Below, in pieces: positions 1 to 12,043 of a stretch of 64,000 nucleotides of DNA. A model generated the notes under the pieces. The model worked only from the letters and a program-made list of their open reading frames with translations. It was not told the origin of the DNA and made no database searches. The stretch is from Gautieria morchelliformis (Eukaryota > Basidiomycota > Agaricomycetes > Gomphales > Gomphaceae), in the NCBI GenBank assembly GCA_015179125.1, contig WHVA01000136.1, forward strand, positions 1 to 64,000. The letters run 5' to 3'. The position numbers and the translations under genes were made by a program. Numbering within the stretch: the first letter of the stretch is position 1; the number at the start of each line of letters is the position of its first letter.

Positions 1-1868
1 TTATAATGATATAGTGTATATTAAAAGTGGGTAGAAAAAATAAGAAGAGGCGTAAAAATAAGAAGAGGCATTCTCGTCGGCGGAGCGGCCGCTTGGGGAG
101 GGACAAACGTAAATTTATTTATATCCCAACAATAAGATTGGCATGTACTTTCATCCTCTTCTTTTCTATAATCTGAGAATAAAATGGGTGAAGCTACAGG
201 TAATAAAAGGTTGTGAGCATCCGCCTAAGTGCTGCTGCACAGTGGCTGATGTGTTCTACCTGAGGGGCTTGAAATATCTGTGTATTTTATCTGGTTTTAT
301 TGATAAACAAATTAATACTCAAATGTATTAGAATTGCCCTTCTGATGAGTGGGCAGTCCTGGGCACGTAGATATGATAAGATGGTCCGGTGGCTATCATT
401 GAGTATCTAATCAGTGATGCGTAACTGATGTCAATCCAAGTACTTGGCTCAGTGATGGAAGTGATTGTTGAATGGACGTAGCTAGTTATCTGTAGGGTTT
501 GCAAATCTGCAGAATCAGATAATAAAACAAGTAACTAATTTCTATGAGCTTTGAAGCTGTTTGAAACAGTGAGTACGACCTGAAATCAGCTTCTAGGCTG
601 ACTCGAGTGTATGTAAGATGAGTGCAAAGGGATTTTGCTGGCCAGAGTAACATACAGTGAAGTCACTGTATTTATAGAGAAAAGAAAAGGATTTTCTATC
701 TATTATTTCTAAGTGGAAGAGTCATTGATTGCATTCAGGCAGGGTAGGGGTAGTTACAAATCATGGAAAAAAAAAAAACAAGAAAGATGATGAGGATTAT
801 CCTACAAGGGGATTCGAGATTATGCGGACATACATAATGCCCCTTTCAACATGTAATAGCCCCATGATCAACTGTCTTTTCCCCTGCAGACAGTCAGCAC
901 GATCAGCTTTTCCCTTGAGATCCAATGTATATATGCCTGCATATATATTTGATCTCCATGTCCCTTCCAAAGGACAGTCAAATAACTTTGACCCACTATT
1001 CTACTCACATCCCGCAAGTTCCCATGTCTCCATACAACACTTGTGGTGCTATAGAAATATTTCTTTCCTTTTGCCCCACTCAAACCATCTCCCTGATCCC
1101 GCGCTTGATCAAGACACAGGCACCTTGCTCGGTTAGATCTATCAGCTGATGGGAAGCCACCGACTGATGCATATGACATCATGATATCATCAGCATATAC
1201 ATGGTTCCTTTAACCAGGGATTGCACTGGTTAATCATTAGACAATTCTTTCTAAAAACTCTGTGATACTATTTTCAATATATTCTCGCTTAAGGAATGTG
1301 ATTGTTGGACTTAAAGGGAGTCCAACCATGGAGTATTTATCACAACAGGCTCACACACACCCTTTATAGCTCACTCTTGCACACCCCTATTGGCACTCGC
1401 TCGCTGTGCCCTGCACCTTGCATAGGTAAACCGCAGCCTGCTCACACGCTGTGCCCCAGCTAACCGAGCTATAAGCCTATAGACCTGCAGGTTCAATTCG
1501 CTCTCCCTCCTTCCCTTCCCTATGCAGCACAACACTTTCCACCGGGTTTTTATTGCCACGTGCTGCCAGGCTTCCAGACATTTTTTCCACTGATCTCGTT
1601 GCTTACTTGTATATTTACGGACTATGCTATGCAATCTCGTTACAGGCGGCCGCCTCGCCAGATGCCTGCCGTATTCCCTAAAAGCTCATTCACCACCCTC
1701 ACTCACCACCCTACCACCCCACTGCGAGCTGGAGCAATTCACGTCCAGATTCGCCGGGCTTAGTCAGTCCGTGCATACACCCAGCAAATGGCGAATATCA
1801 TGACACACTCATTCCTGAGTGTTTTACAACCAATTTTATTCTTTTAATCTAATGTAAGATACAAGAAT
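1..1868. other. intergenic, no gene seen
   Basis: I see no convincing gene. Open frames here are short, overlap on both strands and show no recognisable motif. The stretch is A/T-rich with short A runs near 765 and a C-rich patch near 1340-1760. No terminal inverted repeat, target duplication or telomeric TTAGGG array was found at the window start. Confidence 0.5.
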
Positions 1869-3171
1869 TTACAGGTGCTTGAGTGCGTCCCGAGCGGCAT
1901 CCGCCTCACGTTCGATAGCGGTTGCTATCCCGGGACGAGGTGTGATGCTGCACTTGAAGTGCTCCGGTTCGATCTAGAGGTGATGGGGGTTCAAGGAAGG
2001 GGTAGATGAGTGAAGCGAACTAATAAGGGACCGGGACAAGGTCCTAAGGCAACTCACATTGAACCCCGTTGTATACGCATATGTATCCACCACCACGCCT
2101 TCATTTGCCTTAACAACCTCAAACGAGTAGCACAAGTTGGCAAGAACGAGGAAGATTGACTGTGCGGCAAGATAGCGCCCTGGACAGATTCTGAGGGGAA
2201 CCAAGGTCATTGTTAGTTGGTCTACTGAAGGCAAATGGAAGTGACTGGAACACAAGTAAAATGACCTGGAGAGGAACGAGTCGATGTACCATCTTCCGAA
2301 CCCAAATGCAGCATGCCCCTTCCAGAGCTCGCCAACACCGCCCGGGCGATCGATCCAGTGGCGCAGCTCGAAGAGCTGTGGGTAATATTTCTGGCCGTAG
2401 GTTTGCGGGCTGGCGGACCGCATTAACATTCAGGACAATTTCGTAGAACGCAAGAGAGGGAAAAGGATATATGGATGGAAGAGACAGACATACTTGAAGC
2501 ACATCCCCCAGTCGTTTGGGATAAGTATCGCGCCAGCAGGGATACGCATCCCATGGTACGATTCATCCTCGGTCATTGTCGCCATATGCGGCAGTCCTGC
2601 AGAAACACCAGATCAGTAAGTATCAGTATAGAATGACCAAGTAAGGGACGGAAATGTACCGCCTGCCGTCACCGTCCTCCAGCGGAGGGTCTCCTTACAC
2701 ATTGCACGCACATATTCGCACTGCTCAAATTTGGCCATTGTCGGAGGGTTGTCACCACATACACTGACCACCTCCCCCTGCGCAGTTTTGAATGACTTGG
2801 GGTACGAGATAGCGGTGAGGACGAATGTCGAGATTGCAGCGGCCGTTGTGTCTGTACCGGCTTCGAACCTACACAGTGGGCCATACATTCAGTGAACTTA
2901 CGCACAAATGAGCACATCACTCTATGTCTTACATTGTCCCGGCCAAGTATGCCACATCCAGTTCGTCCATCGCGAACTGTTCCCGGCCCTCCCACAAGCG
3001 CGTCGCAAACGCGTTATCTGCCACCAGCTCGCCACATGCGACCTTTTCCCGTATGCTACGAAGGAAGTCTAAGAATACGCGGTGGTTGAGTGCGCGCCAT
3101 GGGGCGAGTACGTCTGGGAGGCGGTCAAGTGAGGGGAGGCCTCTTCCTGCGTTATCTTCCCCTTCAGGCAC
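1869..3171 (-). pseudogene. cytochrome P450, 5'-truncated pseudogene
   Basis: C-terminal half of a fungal cytochrome P450 of the O-methylsterigmatocystin-oxidoreductase type, a haem monooxygenase normally anchored in the ER. In order on the minus strand: a helix rich in LAPWR (about 3100), the I-helix oxygen-binding motif AGTDTT (2870), the K-helix ExxR as KETLRWR (2690), a segment IPAGAILIPNDWG (2540), then the haem loop FGFGR/ICPGR split by an intron at 2191-2289. Last exon is 1869-1973 and ends ITPRPG..ALKHL. The N-terminal 200 or so residues with the membrane anchor are missing. The codon across the haem-loop splice reads TGA where the family has Arg (CGA), an acceptor near 2430 lacks AG, and the frame changes near 2380. 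Family call is firm; the gene looks dead. Confidence 0.85.
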
Positions 3172-3690
3172 TTGATGTCAGTGTTTAACCTTTTTAGGTG
3201 GGCTCATATGGTTGGAGTCCGAATCCGAAGGGGTTTAATCGGGGGTGTTTCCCGTGGGTTGCTTCCCACTGCAGGATTGATCGTATTGTCATGTGTTAAT
3301 CATGAAGGAAGATCCCATTCCTCCTCGTGCGGCGGCAACAGTGTACTCTTGATCAATTTCCATGCAAAGATTGAGGTATCACTTGTATGCGGATTCTCTG
3401 GGTTCATCACCAGGAAGGAGCTTGAATAGGAGCAAGGAAGTGTCAGTGGTGGTGATCTTCCCAGCTCGCCTGCATTCAACGATCCAGAGGCATTCCATGG
3501 CAATTCCGGTTGTGTTGGATGAGGAGGAAGAGGATGCTTGAGCATTGCTAGCCATGAGAGGCTAGATGTACATGCATATAAATAAGAAATGAAACAACTG
3601 CAAAAACTGTGTGAATGTTAGCGAGATTGCAGTAAGCAAGACAAGCATGGGACTACCTGTGCAATGGGGAGCACAGCAAGCGGATAGAGC
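3172..3690. other. intergenic, no gene seen
   Basis: Upstream side of the P450 relic. I looked on the minus strand for its missing N-terminal exons and found none. Nothing else is recognisable before the LTR fragment that follows. Confidence 0.4.
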
Positions 3691-3691
3691 A

Positions 3692-4596
3692 CAGGCCCCA
3701 TTCACTGAATGGCTATTTGCTGCTCACATCATTCGCCAGCAGGCACACCATCAAACACGATCGACATCCTCTACCTGGCATGATGGTCCATCACTGGCCC
3801 CATCATATTCCTAAGGCAAACACCTTTAGGTGTTCATATGGCTGGAATGCATTCGCGGTATGTCCTACCCATAGGTCGTGTGTGATCAACCCAGCAGACG
3901 AAGAGTCCATGCAGGGTGGTGTATATGCAGGTCCCAAGGCATGTTTTTGTACATATGTGCCTTCACCCCCTTTCCTCTCCATCGTTTCATGTTTGCACTC
4001 CTCTTCATTTCTATTGTATGTTTATTTCATCTATTTGTATCATGACTGTGCACCCCTATCCAACCCTGACTCGTGACGGCCTCTTTCCTATTTGCTGATA
4101 TCATATGAGCATTTGATATAAGTAGTTTACATTCGCATGTATATTCCCCAGTTCAATTATCATATGTCCATCTTGTGCAAAACTTGACCTTGCTGTGACT
4201 ATCGTCCTGAGCCTTCTCCTGTAGATTGCTATCTTGGACCAGAAGAAGACTTAGGCATCACTGGTGAGTTTTCATACTTCATCTTCATTACCTTAGCCTT
4301 CGAACTATTTTCTGTGCTATCGGCGAAGGGCTCCGAAGGGGCGCCTTCGCTGGCAAAAGGATTGTTGCTACTTAGACAACCTTTCCGTGACACCTTGCAC
4401 ATTACGCCATCAAGTGCCACGGGCTATTTCGCTATGACTGTAGATAGGGCAAGCCCCGATCGGGCAGCCCTCTTATCTTCTGAACATTTGTTGGTTCATC
4501 CTTTTCGCCAAACGGCATACCTATTCGCACAAGTTATTCGGGAATTCGCTGTGTTCACTAATACACGATATTAACGCCCAAAAACCAATCTTGACA
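3692..4596 (+). mobile_element. LTR fragment, family of the 9051 solo LTR
   Basis: Closely matches the 3' three quarters of the solo LTR at 9051-10261 in the same orientation, including the shared blocks around the 'ggcgaagggctcc' hairpin and the terminal TTGACA. The 5' end is missing. No internal retroelement sequence adjoins it. A fossil, older or at least more damaged than the two solo LTRs of the same family. Confidence 0.8.
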
Positions 4597-4639
4597 CCTG
4601 TGAGGCACATTTAAATAATACAAACAACTATGAAGAATG

Positions 4640-6080
4640 TACTGAGGCATTCCTCAGGTTAGACCAAGGCCAAACAAAAATGAATGAAATCTTTCACCAA
4701 GTCAGTAAACTGACTCAAGAATGCAGAGACCATCTAGAACTACCAGAAATCAAATGGATATTACAAAGGCATGAATGAAAAATCATGAGGTTTTACATCA
4801 CTGCCAAAGTTCAAAAACAGCCAGTTAAAGGACAACCTATCCTACCTAGCATGACTTGGATGACTTTTCATCTATCAGAATGGATTGCAACACAGCTGAA
4901 TCCATCATCTCTTCAAACAGGAACCGTGCTAAAAGATACCAATGAGCTAATTAACATGCTTGAGCACAAGCAGAGATAGAGAACGAAAGGCGAGAAGGAG
5001 AAGAAATAAGATAGAAGCTGTACTTACCGTCTTACATAGGGCCTTGCCCCAAAAGACAAAGCTTGGATTATAAAAAAAAAAAAGAAAAAAAAACATGCTT
5101 GAATCTAATATGATTTGACAACAAATTCCCATACACAGCAAAGATATACACTTTGTAACAGCTGATGCTGAAGCACTATACCCTAACATAGATATAGACA
5201 GAGGAATACTTACTATGCAAACCCCTCTTAGAGAACTCAACTGGGAATGTGATGCCAAAAGAGAATTTCTACTCAAAGGCTTACATCTAGTCCTAACCAC
5301 AGGATATATGACATTTAATGGCTCTGTCAAAAGGCAATGAAATGGAACAGCTATGGGAAGTCCTGTTGGTCCTCCCTATGCTAATATCTTTATGCACATG
5401 CTTGAGGGAGCAACAGTTAACAAATGGAAAAGCAAAGGACTTTTATTCTACATCCACTTCATTGATGATGTACTGGCAATCTTTAGAGCCAAGCACGACC
5501 AAATCCTCATCTTTATAAAAGAGCTCAGTAGTATTGATCGAACAATAAAGCTCTGCTGAAATCTCTCAACAGTCTGTTAATCCCCTTGATGTAACACACG
5601 GGCAATATAAAAACTCAGCTGGTATTCTAGTAAAAGTATCCCAAAAAGAACTCAATCATTATCCATATCTACCCTTCCATTAATATCACCCTAACCACAA
5701 CAAAAATGGTTTTATCAAAGGGGAAGCAATTAGATATGTCAGACTTAGTGCAAGAGAAACAGACTATCAGCATATCCTCCAGCTGTTTAAACTTCGACTA
5801 CAAAGAAGAGGATATACTTTAGCATTCATTCACAAAGCCTTCCTCTCAGTCAAATGGTCATACAGAGCACACTATCTTAGACAAAAACCTAAAAACCAAT
5901 CTGTGCCATTCATCTTGAAAATCATGTACAATCCCATTGTATCACATTCGTTTTTAAGAAACAGTCTAGATGAGTTCCATAAAACAATCAAAGACATCTA
6001 TGAACTACTTGTCAAAATGGCTACACCAGTGATGATATGCTACCGAGCACCTCTTAAACTACTGGCTCTGCTACTATAAT
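4640..6080 (+). mobile_element. Penelope-like element, reverse transcriptase relic
   Basis: Reverse-transcriptase fragments in three frames. Visible pieces are FYITAKVQKQPVKGQP (4783), ADAEALYPNIDIDRG (5163), GTAMGSPVGPPYANIFMHM (5348), the catalytic box FIDDVLAIF (5459) and a downstream thumb-like block GFIKGEAIRYVRLS (5711) ending in SVPFILKIMYNP (5908). The ADAEALYPNID + GTAMGSPVGPPYANIF + FIDD set is typical of Penelope-like elements rather than LTR or L1-type enzymes. No GIY-YIG endonuclease was found downstream, which fits the endonuclease-lacking Coprina/Athena group known from basidiomycetes. Frame changes and stops make it inactive, and a SINE tail is inserted at 4964-5091. Confidence 0.8.
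4964..5091 (+). mobile_element. 5'-truncated SINE inside the Penelope relic
   Basis: About 128 bp flanked by an 11-bp perfect duplication AACATGCTTGA (4953-4963 and 5092-5102). It carries the 3' stem-loop GTCTTACATAGGGC..GCCCCAAAAGAC (5029-5057) and an A-rich tail. The body 'aagcagagatagagaacg' matches the SINE copy at 30838-31237. It interrupts the Penelope reading frame, so it is the younger insertion. Confidence 0.85.
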
Positions 6081-9045
6081 CTAGAAAAAGAAGGGATTAT
6101 AATTATTACCATCCAACTGTCACTTTTATATATAAAAAGTTGAAACTCAAAAAAAAGAAACAATATTCATAGTGGTAACCCGTTACATACCACCCCAAAT
6201 ATATACCAAATAAACAATTAAACAAAATACATGCTTCAAGAAGCCTACTGCTAAAAAAAACTAAATAACCAATATTCAAAAAACAAACATACACACCAAA
6301 AGAATTCCAGATAAAAGACTCTGTATCAGAGAATGGGGATAAAGAAATTACCGACACAAATGTGTCATCAATCTGCTTGACAACAGCACAAACAGGCAAA
6401 GTTAATTCACTTATCCACTGTATTGTAATACTATCCTAGAGGCCTTTGATTGAATGGCCCTGCTATAGTCATACAGCAATATGCTTTAACCATCTAAGCA
6501 TGCTTAGACTGCCTGCACATGAATGCTTGGAAAAAATTCATATCATATGACTATGATTCACGTGTCTGACTGAGTCAAACAAGGAATAGCCCTCACATAC
6601 ATATGATTTATACAAAAACATGTCCTTCCGACCGTATTGTAAATTATATAATACTTTAGAGTCAAATAAACACCTCGGTTTGTTCCATGCATAACAATGC
6701 AAGGAGTTTTTATTTTACTCAAGTAGATCTGATATAAATCTACTTTATATCTCGCCGATCAGGTCACCTCCTGCCTAAACAAAAAGGCAAAAAATAGCTA
6801 TGCGAAACCACATGCACACGTCAGTTCAAGTATAAAACTCACTACTATTTATGCAAAAAGACATGTACTATTGGCTGATAATGCCATATACTCTTACCAA
6901 CTCAGAATTCAAGCAGCCTGTCAAAGTCTAAAGACCACCATTCCTTAAAAATAGTGGCTTTGACTGAATTGGGAAAATAACATACAAGCTGATTATGCAC
7001 TTGGTTAATTTGAAATTGCATAAACACTGCTCTCTAGGCTTGCCTATCTTCCCTAGAGAAAAAAAACACGTTTTCCCTTTGTCACTATAATCTCTACCTG
7101 GCATAGAGGTTCAGTGCATATGCTCGCATAACATCCTGCAAAAACTCTGTCATTACAGTACAAATGACTTGCTCAAAACAATACAATAGTAGATGTCCCC
7201 AATAAATATAGATGGCAAAATCTGACTTGCAAACAAGTAACAAACCACCTCTGTTGCTATCTAATTTAATAATTCTATCAACCAACCATATTGCAAGTCA
7301 TTAAGACACCATTGGTATGGCTGATACACAATGAAGAAAATTATTACATTAGGTTGGACTTCGCATATCTCATTTATATATGCAATATATTCACAAATAA
7401 ACAGACCATAAATACTTTCACTGCCTGCAGATTGTGGTGAGATCTTACCACCTAAATGGAATACCATCATAAAAAAACATGTAGACTTGCGGCAACCTGG
7501 GGGTTCAACCCCCAGACCCCTTAGATTTATACCTAAGCCATATGACAGAACTAAAACTAAACTCCTAAAAAAAACCCTAACTGGGGCTTGTGCCGCCCCA
7601 GACCCTGGCATGATCTAACCACCAAAAAGGGTTTACTTCCATAAAAAAAGGATCAACTTATTCCTCCATATGATTCTAAGCACTTAGATGGAATCAAACC
7701 AAAAAATAACCATAACCCTGGCAGATATCTAAAAATTGTCACCAACCAGATAACTCTGCTAAAAACTGCACTACGCGGAACCTATCCGCAGCTATCAGAC
7801 AAAGCACCATCATACTCCAAACTGAGCCATCAGCTCTACTGCCATGTACTCCACTCATACATCAACATCATCAGTCCCTATGATACCAATGATTCGAGTT
7901 CGACCACCAACACTGGCCCACAACAGATGCCAATCTGGCAGGACGAGCATGAGCAGCATGGACTGGGGCAGCCTTGATCCCCGCAAACTCTTTTTTGACC
8001 CACTTTCAGGTCAAGTTGATATGCCAATCCACTATCTCCCCTTTACACAGGAGGACAAAGAAAGTACAGGAGACATACACATCGTTGAAAGCAGCACAGG
8101 CTGCAGTTTCGACCCGTACCATTTCAATTTTCCCCACCAACCTGCCCAACTTTGTAACCCAACACTGTCACCCCCTTCATCAACAGGCCAAGAAGCATGG
8201 CCCCGAAGGCTACTCACTTGGAGCAGAAATGTGTGGTGTAGGATTGTTGGTTGGCTGAAGGGATAAAAAAGACATGTACATCTAAACCATTGGTTAGGTC
8301 AGAGTTCAAAGAGTGTATAATGACACTATTTTGGATGCTATAAAGAGACATCTGTTAGGATCATCAATGGTGCAGTATATAAAATGAAATGTGTATCGAT
8401 GGGCATAGTATATAAAAGAAGCGTGCACCGCTAATGTTAAGACTATAGGTCCTACTGTAGTTCAGCTTTACCAAGGCCGAACTTGGGTCTTGGGGCAGAG
8501 GGCTTGGATTCAACCTCGTGGGTTTCACCCACTCAGTGTTCCACCCTGATTTTGGGAATGGTCATGGCTATAAGGCGGGGATCAGAATCGATATCAAGCA
8601 GAGGGGTTCAATGTATGAGAAGCTAAGTTGATATCTGAACTGAGGAACTACAATACATGACTGGGGGGTTTATGTTGTGATATACACAACTATACTATTT
8701 AAATCATCCATTTATATAGAAACTAATAAAATAAACAAAAAAAGAAGAATTTATCAAAGAATAGGAATGACACTCACGACATCACAGACATCAATATGAG
8801 CAAGTGGCACATGACATCACGAGCAAGTAGCTATCTTATCTACCGATTAGATAAGATACAGGAATGAAGGCATCGGCCATGATGTTGACAGGCGCCAGGC
8901 CACAGGCACTGAGGAGGTGCGGGCACCAAACACCGCAGAGACATATAGACTGCGCAGGAGTACCGGACATTACAGAATGATGACAGAACGTCATTCCAAG
9001 CACGTACGCTCAGTCAGCTGCCCCACAGAAGAGGCACAGAAATGG
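6081..9045. other. A/T-rich intergenic, no supported gene
   Basis: A/T-rich stretch with many short A runs. An open frame at 7844-8266 (+, 140 codons) has no motif I recognise and could be chance. A near-perfect hairpin lies at about 7498-7516 (CTGGGGG..CCCCCAG) and a second G/C hairpin near 7577-7605. I see no tRNA fold around them. No promoter, repeat end or coding signal can be supported. Confidence 0.4.
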
Positions 9046-9050
9046 CAGCC

Positions 9051-10261
9051 TGTCATGACCTGTCTATTTCTCTTACCCCACTGCCTCTATGTTCCCCCTC
9101 ATCACTCCCTAGCATCTTCGCCAGAGTTCGCCTCACCCTCCAACCACTCCTCCTCTACATCCACTCTATTCGCTGTTTGCCCCATTCTCCGAACCGCTAT
9201 TTGCTGCTCACACATTTCGCCAGCTGGCATGCCATCAAATACGATCAATACCATTTACCTGGCATGATGGTTCATCACTAACCCCATCATCTTCTTAATC
9301 CAATCCCCTTGGGTGTTCATATGGCCAAAGTGTGTTCGCGGGACATCCCTTCCGTAGGTCGTGTGGGATCAACCCAGTAGACAAAGAGTCCGTGCAGGGT
9401 TGCATGTATGCACGCCATCAAACACGATCGACATCCTTTACCCGGATTGATGGTTCATCACTGGTCCCATCATCTTCTCAACCCAACCCCCTTTGGGTGT
9501 TCCTATGGCTAGAATGCATTTGCAGGGCGTCCTACCCATAGGTCATGTGGGATCAACCCAGCAGACGAAGAGTCCGTGCAGGGTGGTGTATATGCAGGTC
9601 CCAAGGTGTGTTTTCGTACATAGGGGCCTTCACCCCCTTTCCTCTCCATCGTTTCATGTTTGCACTCCTCTTCATTTCTATTGTATGTTTATTTCATCTA
9701 TTTGTATCATGACTGTGCACCCCTATCCAACCCTGACTCGTGACGGCCTCTTTCCTATTTGCTGATATCATATGAGCATTTGATATAAGTAGTTTACATT
9801 CGCATGTATATTCCCCAGTTTAATCATCATACGTCCACCTTGTGCAAACTTGACCTTGCTGTGATCATCGTCTTGAGCCTTCTCCTGGAGATTTCTATCT
9901 TCGACCAGAAGAGGACTTAGGCATCACTGGTGAGTTCCCATACTCCATCTTCGTTACCTTAGCCTTCGAACTATTTTCTGTGCTGTTGGCGAAGGGCTCC
10001 AAAGGAGCACCTTCACCGGCGAAGGGATTGTTGCTACTTAGACAGCCCTTCCGTGACACCTTGTACATTACATTGTCAAGTGCCACGGGCTACTTCACTA
10101 TGACTGTAGATAGGGCGAGCTCCGTTCAGGCAACCCTCTTATCTTGTGAACATTTGTTGGTTCACCTATTCGCTGAACGGCATACTTATTCGCACAAGTT
10201 ATTCGGGCATTCGCTGTGTTCACTAATACACGATATTAACGCCTAAAAACCAATCTTGACA
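9051..10261 (+). mobile_element. solo LTR with 5-bp target duplication
   Basis: A 1211-bp LTR beginning TGTCATGACC and ending CAATCTTGACA, flanked by the exact 5-bp duplication CAGCC (9046-9050 and 10262-10266). There is no internal domain, so this is a solo LTR left by recombination between the ends of a former element. The start TGTCATGAC is shared with the LTR that follows a polypurine tract at 54584, suggesting a Ty3/Gypsy origin. Clean ends and target duplication argue for fairly recent insertion. Confidence 0.9.
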
Positions 10262-10739
10262 CAGCCCCATCACCAAGAGCAGCATTTATGCTGCACAAGA
10301 GAAACTTAATTTCCATTTTTCTATTGAACTCCATGACACGACCAGCTGATTACTATCTTAATATCATGTAGACAGGAGCTTTGTATAGTAGGTACAAGAC
10401 TCTATTCCAAAGCCTAACACCCCTGTCATCATCCCCATCTTTTTCATGGCTTTATGACTACAAATAGTCACCCCTTTAGTTACACATAGTTTTTTGACCC
10501 ATTTACCCATTATCCTGAACACTGGTAGTTATCACCATTATAGTATAAATAGCTACCACAAATGTATTAACTGATCATCCAGAATTTACTGTTTCACCCC
10601 CTGAAGCCACTGTAGTCTTGTTTGATAGCTACAGAACTTAAATCTTGATAGTTTTCTCCAATTCTTCATTGAGAGTCTATTATTGCTGTCTACTCTAAAC
10701 TATCTCAAAAGCGAAGCCTTTTGAGACAGCTGTCCTCAA
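10262..10739. other. intergenic, nothing recognised
   Basis: Between the solo LTR and the LTR starting at 11128 on the minus strand. No coding signal. Part may belong to the distal end of that neighbouring LTR, whose end I could not place. Confidence 0.35.
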
Positions 10740-11197
10740 GACCATTTCTTCATCGATGAGGTCACGTGACCACCATCCATCAGTGCTGGACACGCCTCAC
10801 AGAGCTTAGTCAGAACATAGCGAAAGGTCAGATATAGCGGTCCCAGTCGCTAAGCAATAGGAATCTTTTATCAAGGCATTTTAATCTGTTATTTAATCAT
10901 AAAGGTTTATATAGTAAAGTAGTATGCAGGGTCAAGAGGGATCAATGATCGGAACAACAGATAGGAGAACAAAGGGTCAGGCATACGGGGAACTAACTAG
11001 GAAGGGAAGTCAGGGGTTATGGAGAGGTACGAAGAGAAACCCGAGGGAAGCCAAGTAACCCGAGGTTCCCAAGCAAGTACCGAAGCCAAGGCTTTGGGAC
11101 CGGACTCGGGAATAGATCATAACAGTACCTCCCCCTTATGGCCGAACACATGAGGCCATAAGTGAGATCCCCGAGATTGCTGGGTCAGGAAGGTTAC

Positions 11198-11972
11198 CAG
11201 GGCTGTCCACGAGTCCAGGTTCCTGCAGGTGACTCACAGTTCAACCTGCGATTTTAACCTGCAGATCCAACTCCCACAAGTCCAGGTGACCTGGCACCTA
11301 AAAACCTGCCAAGTCCAGGTTTGGCCTTTGGAATTCCGCAGGTGACTCGCAGACCTGCAAGCCTTAAATGCCAAGAATTCATGTCATTTACATGTCATTC
11401 AACTACTATTACCTCCTTCTGGAGTAGAGAAGTCGGTCATCTCAGGTATCTGCAAGTATGCCGGTTCCTCCACAATGGATTACAGGGTTGACTTCCTTAA
11501 CTACTAGACAATTGAATAGAGACCTGAAACACAGAAAGAAAAAACATGAACCGGTAGAGAACTTGCAGATCTCAGGTGATCTGCGAGTATGCCCGTTCCT
11601 CCACACCGATGTGGTGGCATTGTTGCCCACTGATTGACCTATGTAGGGTCATCAGTTGTGCAGACCTGCGAGTCCGAACAGACCATGTGACTCGCTGTCT
11701 GTTCATATGATCTGCACCTGGCCAGGGACCTGGGCCGTGTCTTTCCATGGAGGAGGGCCGTCCTCACGGGAGGAGACGCATCATGCACTCACACGGGGTG
11801 AGTCAGCTCGGAATAATCCGGCAAGTCACCGCAAGTCACCCGCAGGTTTAACCTGTGGTTCCAAGTCAACCTGCAGAAAAACTCAGGTCAAGTCCAGGTT
11901 CCACTTCTGGAAGCTGCCAAACCTGCGAGTCCAAGTCCAGGTAACCTGCAGGTTGACTCGTGGACAGCCCTG
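11198..11972. mobile_element. hAT-type MITE with 8-bp target duplication
   Basis: A 775-bp non-autonomous DNA transposon. Its ends are inverted repeats CAGGGCTGTCCACGAGT and ACTCGTGGACAGCCCTG, exact over 17 bp, flanked on both sides by AAGGTTAC (11190-11197 and 11973-11980). An 8-bp duplication plus CAGGG-type ends is the hAT signature. The interior is full of short direct and inverted copies of ACCTGCAGGT / CCAGGT-like motifs and has no transposase. It ends 64 bp before the start codon of the next gene, so it forms part of that gene's upstream region. Confidence 0.92.
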
Positions 11973-12043
11973 AAGGTTACATAAGCTTTGTTTCGTGTTC
12001 TGCTTCTTGCCTTCTCCCATCATCATCAAAAACTTCATGAGTC

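Noticed and set aside
1-400. telomere or subtelomere end
   Set aside because: No TTAGGG-type repeats; the Penelope relic alone is not enough.
3300-3545. N-terminal exons of the P450
   Set aside because: No membrane anchor, proline hinge or B-C helix motifs; translation does not resemble the family.
7490-7610. tRNA or mitochondrial insertion
   Set aside because: Two G/C hairpins in A/T-rich DNA, but no cloverleaf and no recognisable mitochondrial gene.
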